Positions 33,494 through 41,418 of a stretch of 64,000 nucleotides of DNA are shown here, piece by piece. Within the stretch, counting starts at the first letter, position 1; every line of letters starts with the position of its first letter. Below the pieces are notes generated by a model. That model saw only the letters and a program-made list of their open reading frames with translations. It had not been told where the DNA came from and did not search any database. Location of the stretch: assembly GCA_017307735.1 (NCBI GenBank), contig JAFKGR010000002.1, positions 310,001 to 374,000 on the forward strand, read 5' to 3'. Source of the DNA: Chitinophagaceae bacterium. Lineage in GTDB: Bacteria > Bacteroidota > Bacteroidia > Chitinophagales > Chitinophagaceae. The position numbers and the translations under genes were made by a program.

Positions 33494-35890
33494 ATGGCTT
33501 TAGAAAGTGTTCAAATGAAAGTTTCAGGATTGATGTGTTCCTTCTGCACTATGAGTGTAGAAAAGGCACTGAAACGTAATCCTGCCATTAAAAGCGTGAT
33601 GGTGAATCTTGTGCATGGTATTGTATTGGTAGAAGCCGATACTACTAAAATAAACCGTGAGCAACTGGCTGAAGCTGTAGAAAAACTGGGTTATAGTGTT
33701 TCATCTACAGAAGTGCAACAATACAAAACAGATGAAGATATTTTTGGCTTAATCAAACAACGTGGCACTATTGGAATGGTGGTTTCTGTGATTGATTTAT
33801 TGGTTGATCCTTTAAATCTCTTTGGCTTGCCTCAACAATATCGTGCATGGTTTAGTTTGGCCGTTGCTGCTTTTGTATTGTTTTGGGTTGGATATCCGAT
33901 TTTACGAAAAACTATTATGGCTATAGGGCAAAGGGTAATTAATGCGAATGTATTATTATCTGCCGGTGCCTGGGGTTCTTTTATCGTAGGTGTCTTTTCT
34001 CTTTTTAATCCTGCACTGCCAAACTTTTTACCGGTAGCTGCCTGGCTAATGTCACTTCATCTATTCTTTGCATATTTCAAATTAGACACCCGTAAAAAAG
34101 CTTCTGACGCAGTGCGAAAGTTAATTAACCTACAGCCTGCTAAAGCAAGGGTTATGAGAGGTGAACAATTTGTTGATGTAATAACCAAAGATGTATTGGT
34201 TGGTGAAGTTGTAGAAGTCAGACCGGGTGAACGGATACCTTTAGATGGTGTGGTATTGGATGGTGCCGGAAGTGTTGATGAGGCAAGTTTTACAGGCGAA
34301 AGTACACCTGCAAATAAAGAGGTTGGTGCTACTGTAATTGGTGGTACTTTGAATCTTGATGGCGCTTTACAAATTAGAGTTTCTAAGGTTGGGCAGGATA
34401 GTTTCCTCAGTCAGATTGTAAGTTTAATGAGCCGCATTGCAGAAAAGAAACCGCCTGTTGAATTGTTGGCTGATAAGCTAATGAACTATTTCGGGCCGGT
34501 TGTATTTATTACTGCTGCCGTTGCTTTTGTTGTTTGGGGGATTGCAACCGGAAATTATATACAAGCAACACTAATATTTCTTACCACAATCATCATGGGG
34601 TATCCATGCGCATTAGGAATTACTACGCCTATGCTGGCTGCTATTGCCGGCGGTAAAGGAATTTCCATTGGCCTTTTAGTAAAAGCAAGTGAAGTGTTTT
34701 ACGGATTGTCAAAGATTGATACAATTGTTTTTGATAAAACAGGTACACTTACTTATGGCAAACCGACCGTAACAGATGTTCATGCTCTTAATGGTGATGC
34801 TATTGAATTATTATCTATTGCTGAGGCATTGGAAAGTAAATCTGAACATCCTATAGGACAAGCTATTACTTTTTTTGCACAAAAGGAATCCGCACCTAAG
34901 TTATCTATAAATGATTTTAAAGCTGTTCCAGGTAAAGGTGTTACAGGAAATATTAATGGCGAAATTGTACTTGCTGGCAAACCTTCTTTTATAGAGCAAA
35001 GCGGTGTCGCAGTTTCTAACGATGTTAGAAATACAATAAATGTTTTAGGAAATGAAGGTAAAACTGCGGTAGTTATTGCTAAGGGCGGTATTGTAATTGG
35101 TGTTATTGCTTTACAGGATACGCCACGCCCTACCGGTGAGCAGGTAATAGCAAAAATGAAGCATAGAGGTATAAGAACTGTAATGCTTACCGGTGATGCC
35201 AAACAAGTGGCAGAGCCCATAGCAAAAAGGCTTGGCATTGATGAAGTTCATGCTGAATTATTGCCGGGCGAAAAGGCAATTGCCATAGAAGAATTACAAA
35301 AGAAAGGTTACAGGGTTGCAATGGTAGGTGATGGAATAAATGATGCACCGGCTTTGGCACAAAGTGATGTAGGCATTGCTATAGGTGCAGGTACTGATGT
35401 CGCTATAGAAGCTGCCGGTGTTATCTTAATTGGTGATAGATTAATAGATGTATTAAATGCACTTATATTGGGAAAGGCAAGCTATAAAACAATGACATTG
35501 AACGTAATTATTGCAGTGCTATTTAATACTGCGGGAATGCTGCTGGCTACACTTGGATTTATAACACCTATGCTTGCTATTATTGTAATGATTATCAGTA
35601 TTTTTTCGATCTTAATTAATACGCTTCGTGTAAGAACTTTACGGCTTGAAACTATTAAAGAGGAATCAACGGCAGTTTTAACAGAGGCAAGATTTAAAGT
35701 TACCAACATGGTTTGTGAGGGTTGTGCAGAAAAGATAACTACTGCACTTACTGCTTTAGCTGGCGTAAAAGATGTAAAGCCTAAAGTAGTTCAGAAGCAA
35801 GTACAGATTAATTATTATCCGGAACAAGTAAGACAGGATGATTTGAAAAAGGTTTTAGAGAAAGAAGGATTTAATGCTGTGGAATTATAA
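33494..35890 (+). CDS. P1B-type ATPase with YPC membrane motif and HMA domains at both ends
   Basis: A 798-residue ATPase. There is an N-terminal HMA (MCSFC, C15/C18) and a C-terminal HMA (about 730-798, VCEGC, C741/C744). ATPase motifs are TGES (267-270), DKTGT (D414), HP (452-453) and GDGIND (612-617). The membrane metal site reads GYPCALG, so the first Cys of CPC is Tyr (370). Helix 7 has VLFNTAG (Phe-Asn where Cu pumps have Tyr-Asn) and the last helix lacks the MxxSS pattern. The transport ligand set therefore differs from Cu(I), Zn, Co and CopB classes. It lies in an operon with thioredoxin-, HMA- and CcdA-like proteins and beside the mer operon, so a thiophilic substrate is likely; the ion is unknown. 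Confidence 0.9.
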   Translation: MALESVQMKVSGLMCSFCTMSVEKALKRNPAIKSVMVNLVHGIVLVEADTTKINREQLAEAVEKLGYSVSSTEVQQYKTDEDIFGLIKQRGTIGMVVSVIDLLVDPLNLFGLPQQYRAWFSLAVAAFVLFWVGYPILRKTIMAIGQRVINANVLLSAGAWGSFIVGVFSLFNPALPNFLPVAAWLMSLHLFFAYFKLDTRKKASDAVRKLINLQPAKARVMRGEQFVDVITKDVLVGEVVEVRPGERIPLDGVVLDGAGSVDEASFTGESTPANKEVGATVIGGTLNLDGALQIRVSKVGQDSFLSQIVSLMSRIAEKKPPVELLADKLMNYFGPVVFITAAVAFVVWGIATGNYIQATLIFLTTIIMGYPCALGITTPMLAAIAGGKGISIGLLVKASEVFYGLSKIDTIVFDKTGTLTYGKPTVTDVHALNGDAIELLSIAEALESKSEHPIGQAITFFAQKESAPKLSINDFKAVPGKGVTGNINGEIVLAGKPSFIEQSGVAVSNDVRNTINVLGNEGKTAVVIAKGGIVIGVIALQDTPRPTGEQVIAKMKHRGIRTVMLTGDAKQVAEPIAKRLGIDEVHAELLPGEKAIAIEELQKKGYRVAMVGDGINDAPALAQSDVGIAIGAGTDVAIEAAGVILIGDRLIDVLNALILGKASYKTMTLNVIIAVLFNTAGMLLATLGFITPMLAIIVMIISIFSILINTLRVRTLRLETIKEESTAVLTEARFKVTNMVCEGCAEKITTALTALAGVKDVKPKVVQKQVQINYYPEQVRQDDLKKVLEKEGFNAVEL

Positions 35891-35928
35891 ACGTTTCATC
35901 TCCAAAATAATCAATAAAAAATACAGCT

Positions 35929-36294
35929 ATGCTAACAAAAAAATCAACATTTATGAAACTGTCAATGTCTTGCATTATGATTATTGCCCTGGCAATTTCT
36001 TCATGTGCTCAACAACAAAAAAAAGAGGAAAAAACAACTCCTAAAGAACAAACAAAAACTGTAGTTATGCAAAAAGTAAAAATGCCTGTTGATGGAATGA
36101 CATGTAGTGCTTGTCAATCTAATGTAAAGAAAACAATTAAGTCAATTGATGGGGTTTCAGATGTAGAAGTAAGCCTTGAAAAGAGATTTGCTTACTTCAC
36201 TTATGATCCGAAAAAAGTAAAGGTTGAAAACGTACAAAAAGCGGTAAATGAAAAGGGATATGCAGCCGGAAAACCACAAGAAGTAAAGCAATGA
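35929..36294 (+). CDS. periplasmic HMA-domain lipoprotein
   Basis: A 121-residue protein with a lipoprotein signal (IMIIALAISSC, Cys about 26), a Lys/Thr/Glu-rich linker and one HMA domain at about 48-118 (VDGMTCSACQSNVKKTIKSI, ending EKGYAAGK). It is expected to be tethered in the periplasm and to carry a soft metal through CxxC, receiving it from or giving it to the YPC ATPase. Its stop overlaps the start of the CcdA-like gene by 4 nt (ATGA), indicating translational coupling. Confidence 0.85.
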   Translation: MLTKKSTFMKLSMSCIMIIALAISSCAQQQKKEEKTTPKEQTKTVVMQKVKMPVDGMTCSACQSNVKKTIKSIDGVSDVEVSLEKRFAYFTYDPKKVKVENVQKAVNEKGYAAGKPQEVKQ

Positions 36295-36977
36295 GTTTAG
36301 AACACTTTGTACAACAATTTAGCCAGGCTCTGGCTAACGGTTCTTTTTATAGTTTAATAATTGCCGCGGGTGCGGGGATTATTACTACAGGTATATGTCC
36401 CTGCACGTTACCTGTCGGACTTGGAATAGCCGGGCTTGTTAGCAGCAATGCAGAAAATAAAACGAACCGTGGATTCATGATAGCACTGGGCTTCTTTTGC
36501 GGTATCGTTTTTTGTCTTTCTGTATTAGGTGCTTTAGCAGGCAGATTAGGTGTATTCTTTACAGAAACATTTGGTCAGTATTGGGCTTTATCAATGGCAT
36601 TAATATCTGCTATTGCCGCAGCTATTGCCTTTTATGGCCCTCGTCTTAGTATAACGAAGCTGGCTGCTATACGCCGTCCCGGTATTGGCGGCTCTTTTGT
36701 TTATGGATTAGTATTTAGTTTAGGAACTTCAGCTGCACCCCTATTATTACTTCTTTCAGTAGCCGCTGCAACTGCAAATCCTGTGTATGGATTTATACTT
36801 GCTTTAGCCTTTGGTATTGGAAGAGGCTTGCCTTTCTTAATCGTAAGCGCTTTTGCTGGGGCTGTTACAAAGTTTGCTCAGCTTACCTGGCTTAGAAGAA
36901 GTATTCAAATAGTAAGTGGACTTGCATTATTATTTGTATGCTACTATTATGTGAAAGTGTTTATTGGTTTGCAGTAA
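36291..36977 (+). CDS. CcdA/DsbD-like membrane protein lacking the second cysteine
   Basis: A 228-residue protein with about six membrane helices. The first half carries TTGICPCTLPVGLGI (C36, C38), as in CcdA. In CcdA the second repeat has a matching TPC cysteine; here the equivalent reads SLGTSAAPLLLLL, so the redox pair that passes electrons across the membrane is missing. A normal thiol-disulfide shuttle is therefore unlikely; it may transport or sense a metal, or reduce a substrate with the CPC cysteines alone. Translationally coupled to the HMA lipoprotein, and the last gene of the plus-strand operon. Confidence 0.8.
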   Translation: MSLEHFVQQFSQALANGSFYSLIIAAGAGIITTGICPCTLPVGLGIAGLVSSNAENKTNRGFMIALGFFCGIVFCLSVLGALAGRLGVFFTETFGQYWALSMALISAIAAAIAFYGPRLSITKLAAIRRPGIGGSFVYGLVFSLGTSAAPLLLLLSVAAATANPVYGFILALAFGIGRGLPFLIVSAFAGAVTKFAQLTWLRRSIQIVSGLALLFVCYYYVKVFIGLQ

Positions 36978-37004
36978 TAAGATTCCAAGAGCTACCATTT
37001 TGCT

Positions 37005-37031
37005 TTACATTTTCATTCCACCCATATCCAT
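37005..37031. repeat. 27-bp direct repeat, copy B
   Basis: Identical to 32463-32489 and 40106-40132 and in the same orientation. It separates the plus-strand YPC-ATPase operon from the mer operon. Confidence 0.85.
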
Positions 37032-37058
37032 GCCTGCCATTGGGCTTGCGCCTTTTCT
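37005..37058 (-). pseudogene. remnant of the cusB-like 3' end (copy B)
   Basis: The minus strand reads RKGASPMAGMDMGGMKM and a TAA, one residue different from the intact C-terminus at 40106 (RKGANPMAGMDMGGMKM). Similarity covers about 54 bp, longer than copy A. It lies 28 nt after the CcdA-like stop and 49 nt before the merA stop, in reverse orientation to the former. Confidence 0.75.
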
Positions 37059-37106
37059 AATTTTTAATTGCATATCTAGTTTACAGAATAAAAATCGTTA
37101 ATACTT

Positions 37107-38537
37107 TTAACTGGCACAACAACTCATTTTCTTTACATCGGTAGTAAAGGACATTGCAGCTAATTTCACTCCTTCACTTAAAGTAAGGTAAGGATGAAAC
37201 ATTCCAATGATTTCTTTTAATGGTATTTTGTATTTTATCATAAGGCTTAATTGCATTAGCAATTCACCACCTTCAGGTGCTACAATTCTTGCACCTAAAA
37301 GCAAATCATTTTCCGGGTTTCTAATCAGCTTAATAAAACCTCTTGTATCTAATGCAACAATGCTTCTTGGAATATCTTTTAAATAAAATGTAGTTACCTG
37401 ATGTGGAATATCTTTTTCTTCTGCTTCTCTTTCGTCTATGCCTACACCTGCTACTTGTGGATCAGTAAATACAACCCAAGGCAAAACAGAAAAATCTGCT
37501 TTCTTGTGATGTGCTTTGAAAGCATTGATTACAGCCTTGCCACCTTCATAGGCTGCTGTATAAACAAAAGCGGGATTAGTAGTAACATCGCCAATCGCAA
37601 ATATATCTTCTGCACTTGTCCTAAGCAAATCATCTACTTTAATCAATCCTCTTTCAGTTGTTTCAATCCCTGTCTTTTCCAATCCTAATTCTTCTGTGTT
37701 TCCTTTTGTACCTGTAGCCACAACAATATGCGAAGCTTCTATGGCTTCTGTTTCATAGGCTGAATTAATGTAAGAAACTTTGATATTGTTTCCTTCTTTC
37801 CAAACTTTATTAACTGTTGTTCCTGTTTGAATGATTATTCCTTCGGCAGTAAGGTGTTTTTCTAATTCATCTGTAACGTCTTTTGCTTCTTTTGAAAGAA
37901 TGCTTTTAGAACGTTGAATGATTGTAACCTTAGTACCCATTCTTTGATAAGCCTGTGCAATTTCCAAAGCAATATAACCTGCACCTAAAATGATAAGAGA
38001 CTGAGGTTGTTCTTCTAATTCAAATAATGTTTTGCTGGTTAAATAAGGCACATCGTTTATGCCATTGATTTGGGGTATCAAAGTAGTAGCGCCAGTTGCA
38101 ATGATTATTTTAGAGCCTTTATAAAGTTCTCCATTCACTTCAACAATATTCTTCTCTATAAATTTTGCTTTCCCTTCTATTACTTTTAAATGTGGTAAGC
38201 CCGGTAAAAGATCCATATACTTATGCTGTTGCATATCGTTTACCAAAGCTGTCTTCTGCTTAATAATTTCAGCAAAATTGATTGTTGGCTTTCCGGTATT
38301 CACACCGTTAAAGTATGAAACAGAAGCATGACGAATGCTTTCGGCTGCTCTTATTAAAAACTTCGATGGAACACAACCTACATTTACACAAGTGCCACCA
38401 AATGGCAAACCACCATTAATCATCAGCGTAGATACTTTCATGCTATCGGCATGAATAGCTGCTGCAAAAGCAGCCGAGCCACCACCTATAATAATCAGGT
38501 CAAACTTTTTTTCGGTATCAACGTTACAGCAATCCAT
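37107..38537 (-). CDS. merA: mercuric reductase MerA
   Basis: A 476-residue FAD/NADPH disulfide oxidoreductase that reduces Hg(II) to Hg(0). Visible features are the FAD site GGGSAAFAAAIHA, the redox pair GGTCVNVGC (C50, C55), the NADPH fold GAGYIALEIAQAYQRMG, IFAIGDVT, and the C-terminal MSCCAS with the vicinal Cys pair that binds Hg(II) in MerA. There is no N-terminal HMA domain; a short MDCC head replaces it. It is the last gene of the ArsR-MerTP-MerP-MerA operon (43 nt after the MerP-like gene). Confidence 0.95.
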   Translation of the reverse strand: MDCCNVDTEKKFDLIIIGGGSAAFAAAIHADSMKVSTLMINGGLPFGGTCVNVGCVPSKFLIRAAESIRHASVSYFNGVNTGKPTINFAEIIKQKTALVNDMQQHKYMDLLPGLPHLKVIEGKAKFIEKNIVEVNGELYKGSKIIIATGATTLIPQINGINDVPYLTSKTLFELEEQPQSLIILGAGYIALEIAQAYQRMGTKVTIIQRSKSILSKEAKDVTDELEKHLTAEGIIIQTGTTVNKVWKEGNNIKVSYINSAYETEAIEASHIVVATGTKGNTEELGLEKTGIETTERGLIKVDDLLRTSAEDIFAIGDVTTNPAFVYTAAYEGGKAVINAFKAHHKKADFSVLPWVVFTDPQVAGVGIDEREAEEKDIPHQVTTFYLKDIPRSIVALDTRGFIKLIRNPENDLLLGARIVAPEGGELLMQLSLMIKYKIPLKEIIGMFHPYLTLSEGVKLAAMSFTTDVKKMSCCAS

Positions 38538-38580
38538 AAATATGTATATTAAAATGAAACAATCTTAGAGTAGTTTGCTT

Positions 38581-38937
38581 TTAGCCTTGTTTTGCAGTAG
38601 CTTTTTCGGAAACTGCTACAGCTTTATATCCTATTTTTTCTATAGCTTTAATAATATCGGCAACAGATGTTTTAGCAGGATTATATTTTATGGTAGCTAA
38701 ATCACCGGGATACTCTACTGTCTGTTCTATAACTCCATCTATCGCTTTCAATGTGGTTGCTACGTGATTGGAACAACCAGCACAAGTCATGCCCGTGATT
38801 TTTAATTTAACTGTTTTAGGTTCTTCTTTAGTTACAGCTTTTATAGTCGTTTGAGCATTTGCTTTACTTTGTGCAATGCCGCAAACCTGCGCTGCAATTA
38901 ATAAAAATGAACCTGCGATAATAGAAAGGCTTTTCAT
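38581..38937 (-). CDS. MerP-like periplasmic HMA protein
   Basis: A 118-residue protein with a signal peptide (about 1-27) and one HMA domain (about 45-112; ITGMTCAGCSNHVATTLKAI, ending IEKIGYKAVAV). MerP proteins catch Hg(II) in the periplasm and pass it to MerT. It starts 3 nt after the stop of MerTP, so translation is closely linked. Because MerTP already carries its own HMA domain, this is a second Hg(II) binder in the operon; a copper-chaperone role is possible but context favours mercury. Confidence 0.85.
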   Translation of the reverse strand: MKSLSIIAGSFLLIAAQVCGIAQSKANAQTTIKAVTKEEPKTVKLKITGMTCAGCSNHVATTLKAIDGVIEQTVEYPGDLATIKYNPAKTSVADIIKAIEKIGYKAVAVSEKATAKQG

Positions 38938-38940
38938 TTG

Positions 38941-39567
38941 TTATTTATTTAAAAGTTCATAATTAGTTACTGTATATCCTGTTTTGGCAATAGCATTTTT
39001 AAGTTGCTCAACCGTTGTTTTTGACTTGTCAAATTTGACGATGCTTGTTCCTTTATCATAAAATGTTTGAGCATCAATTACACCCAATACTTTGTATATT
39101 TCGTTGTTTACTTCAGTCTCACATCCTTTACATGTCATTCCTTTGATAGCAAAAGAAGCCGTATTAATATCGTTACTTTCCACAACCACTATATTTTGCT
39201 TCTGTGGCTTTGGATAAAATATTTGAGCATAATAAGGGAAAGCAATCAGTGTAATAGCAGCTATGGTAATAATTATTAAGAATGTTTTAGAAGCAAGGAA
39301 ACTTTTCTTTTCAACTGCACAAGTTCCATCAGGACCACATGCTGCATTCTGTTTAGTACTTATTGTTTTGTACCATGCAAAAGCTAATGCAGCTATAGCC
39401 AAACCAATTAAATAAGGTCGTGCTGGTTCTAACCATGAAAGAGATGAAGCTACGCCACTTGCACCTGCAAGCAATGCTAATACAGGTGTAATACAACAAA
39501 GCGAGGCTGCAATTGCCGCTACCATTCCTACTCCTGTAGCCGTCTTTGATGATGGTACTTCTTTCAT
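38941..39567 (-). CDS. merTP: mercuric transporter MerTP (MerT-HMA fusion)
   Basis: A 208-residue inner-membrane protein. Three membrane helices carry the MerT features: vicinal ASLCCITPVL (C24, C25) in helix 1 and a Cys-containing cytoplasmic loop NAACGPDGTCAVEKK. After the third helix a periplasmic HMA domain follows (FAIKGMTCKGCETEV, ending GYTVTNYELL). It takes up Hg(II) for reduction by MerA. Its start overlaps the stop of the ArsR-type regulator by 4 nt, so it is translationally coupled. A degraded relative of its HMA half is at 21175-21383. Confidence 0.92.
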   Translation of the reverse strand: MKEVPSSKTATGVGMVAAIAASLCCITPVLALLAGASGVASSLSWLEPARPYLIGLAIAALAFAWYKTISTKQNAACGPDGTCAVEKKSFLASKTFLIIITIAAITLIAFPYYAQIFYPKPQKQNIVVVESNDINTASFAIKGMTCKGCETEVNNEIYKVLGVIDAQTFYDKGTSIVKFDKSKTTVEQLKNAIAKTGYTVTNYELLNK

Positions 39568-39944
39568 ACTTTTTGTTTTTTTCTATTGGTTATCGTAATA
39601 TGTTCAAAAAGAGGCCTTATAACTTTTAAATGTTCCTCCTTCATGGAATAAAAAATGGTTTGTCCTTCTCTGCGTGGCTGAATGATGCCGACATCTTTCA
39701 ATTTGCGTAAATGCTGGGATACTGCCGGAATGCTCATTTCTAAAATATCGCTTAAATCACAAACACATAAGCCACCTCCTTCTTCCTCTAATAAATAAAG
39801 TATTTTCAACCGCACCTTATTACCGGCAGCGCTAAGCACCTTGCTGAGACGGCTAAAAGAACTTTCAGCTGATTTAATTTTATGCCTACATTCCTTTATC
39901 AATAATTCGTCGGCATACAGACGTATACAATTTTGACCATCCAT
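39564..39944 (-). CDS. ArsR/SmtB-family regulator of the mer operon
   Basis: A 126-residue winged-helix repressor, used here in place of MerR. The DNA-reading region is LSDILEMSIPAVSQHLRKLKDVGII and the wing RREGQTIFYSM. Metal-sensing candidates are CVC just before the recognition segment (GGGLCVCDLSD) and N-terminal cysteines (C6, C19). The operon promoter shows a perfect 20-bp palindrome (39980-39999) over the -33 element, which is a fitting operator for this protein. Mercury presumably releases it; this follows from context. Confidence 0.92.
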   Translation of the reverse strand: MDGQNCIRLYADELLIKECRHKIKSAESSFSRLSKVLSAAGNKVRLKILYLLEEEGGGLCVCDLSDILEMSIPAVSQHLRKLKDVGIIQPRREGQTIFYSMKEEHLKVIRPLFEHITITNRKKQKV

Positions 39945-39958
39945 GCTCCAATTTTCAG

Positions 39959-39989
39959 CAAAGATACTCTGTGGTTTTTATTTAAGCAA
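39959..39989 (-). promoter_or_regulatory. mer operon promoter
   Basis: On the minus strand the -33 TTG (39989-39987) is followed after 20 nt by TATCTTTG (39966-39959), a full match to the Bacteroidota TAnnTTTG element with correct spacing. The regulator's ATG is 14 nt further on. The -33 box lies inside the palindromic operator. Confidence 0.75.
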
Positions 39990-39999
39990 TTGCTTAAAT
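39980..39999. promoter_or_regulatory. 20-bp palindromic ArsR-type operator of the mer operon
   Basis: ATTTAAGCAA followed by TTGCTTAAAT is a perfect palindrome. AAGCAATTGCTT cores are common in ArsR/SmtB operators. It covers the -33 promoter element 36 nt upstream of the regulator gene, so binding would block RNA polymerase. Confidence 0.75.
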
Positions 40000-40105
40000 G
40001 TTAAAGAAATAATTTTCTCCCTTGTTTACATTGCTTTTACAAAGTCGCGTTTTCAATTGCCTACAATGCACCTGGTTTCATTTCGTGGACAGGTGGCACA
40101 GCCTC

Positions 40106-40132
40106 TTACATTTTCATTCCACCCATATCCAT
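40106..40132. repeat. 27-bp direct repeat, copy C (inside the cusB-like gene)
   Basis: The 3' terminal 27 bp of the intact adaptor gene, identical to copies A and B. This is the likely source of the other two. Confidence 0.85.
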
Positions 40133-41416
40133 CCCAGCCATAGGGTTTGCGCCTTTTCTAAAAATATATTCACTTTGTAAAAGATAAGCGCCGGATGTTA
40201 CTACTTCGTCATTTTGATGAATGCCTGATTTTATTTCAATCATATTCCCACTTTCATTGCCGGTTTCCACCATTATGCTTTTAAATTTATTCTGTGATGT
40301 TTGCACCCAAACCATAGCCATTTTTCCATCTCTCAAAACTGCATCTGACGGAAGGAAAAGTGCATTAACGCCACCTGTCTTTACGGTGATATAAGCAGAC
40401 ATACCCGGTTTAAGTTGATTGCCTTCATTTGGAATACTGATTCTAATAAGATTAATTCTTGTGGCGGGATTTAATTCCGGGTTTTGAAATGAAATTTTCC
40501 CCGGAATCTTTTTCCCTGGAAAATCTGGTATTTCCACCATCACATTCTTTGCATTATTTAATTGCGAAAGCTGGGTGGCATACACCTGCGCTTCTACCCA
40601 AAGGGTTGAGAGGCCTGAGAGCTTTACAATACTGCCGCCTTCGGAAACATAATCGCCTTCCTGCAAATTTAGTTGGGTAATGTAACCGGAAGCAGTGCTG
40701 AAAAAAGTAGTTCGTGGATTTGCCAACGCATCTTTATTTATATTCTTTATTTGTTGGTCACTCATGCCCCAGAGAAGCAGTTTATTTTTTGCGGATTCAA
40801 TAACATCATCAAAGTTGATGATTGAATTACCGAGCGTTTCTTTCTTTTGCAATGCCAATAAATATTCCTGTTTTGCATTGTTCAATTCTTCACTATAAAT
40901 TTCATACAACGGTGCGCCTTTGGTAACATAATCACCCATTTTTTTAAAATATAGTTTTTCAATACGACCGGCAACTCTTGCGCTAACGTCATTTATTTTC
41001 GTCTGATCAAAATTCAATGTCCCGGTTAAAATCATTTGATTGCCAAAGAATTGATTTCGGATGGTATCTACCTGGATATTTCCTAATTGCATTTGTTCAG
41101 GACTAAGAGCAAGCTCATCATTATCTGCCTGTTGATTGCTCTTCTTAACCGGTGTTAAGTCCATGTGGCAGATAGGACATTTGCCAGGTTTTGATTCTAC
41201 TACTTGCGGGTCCATGGAACACGTATAATAGATATCCGGGTCTGCTGCTATTTGTGTTTTATTTTTACATGATGCAATTAACATCACGACTAACAACATC
41301 AATGATGAAAAAATAATCAAACGATGTCTGTTCTTTCTTCTATTCAACTTAGGTCGAAATATAGATTCCGAACTTGTTTTTCTTTGTGGCTTATTATATT
41401 CAAAGACATTTTTCAT
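40106..41416 (-). CDS. CusB-like RND periplasmic adaptor with heavy-metal-binding head (second adaptor)
   Basis: A 436-residue membrane-fusion protein. One N-terminal helix anchors it (about 33-50), followed by a YHS-like metal-binding motif (YYTCSMDPQVV, then GKCPICHMDLTP). Then come the lipoyl, hairpin and barrel parts (ISARV-type IEKLYFKKMGDYVTKGAPLYEI, VNEGDYVSEGG). The tail is Met-rich (MAGMDMGGMKM), suited to Cu(I)/Ag(I). It starts 2 nt after the first adaptor's stop. Its last 27 bp form copy C of the cassette repeat. Two different adaptors in one operon may form a mixed ring on the pump. Confidence 0.9.
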   Translation of the reverse strand: MKNVFEYNKPQRKTSSESIFRPKLNRRKNRHRLIIFSSLMLLVVMLIASCKNKTQIAADPDIYYTCSMDPQVVESKPGKCPICHMDLTPVKKSNQQADNDELALSPEQMQLGNIQVDTIRNQFFGNQMILTGTLNFDQTKINDVSARVAGRIEKLYFKKMGDYVTKGAPLYEIYSEELNNAKQEYLLALQKKETLGNSIINFDDVIESAKNKLLLWGMSDQQIKNINKDALANPRTTFFSTASGYITQLNLQEGDYVSEGGSIVKLSGLSTLWVEAQVYATQLSQLNNAKNVMVEIPDFPGKKIPGKISFQNPELNPATRINLIRISIPNEGNQLKPGMSAYITVKTGGVNALFLPSDAVLRDGKMAMVWVQTSQNKFKSIMVETGNESGNMIEIKSGIHQNDEVVTSGAYLLQSEYIFRKGANPMAGMDMGGMKM

Positions 41417-41418
41417 GA

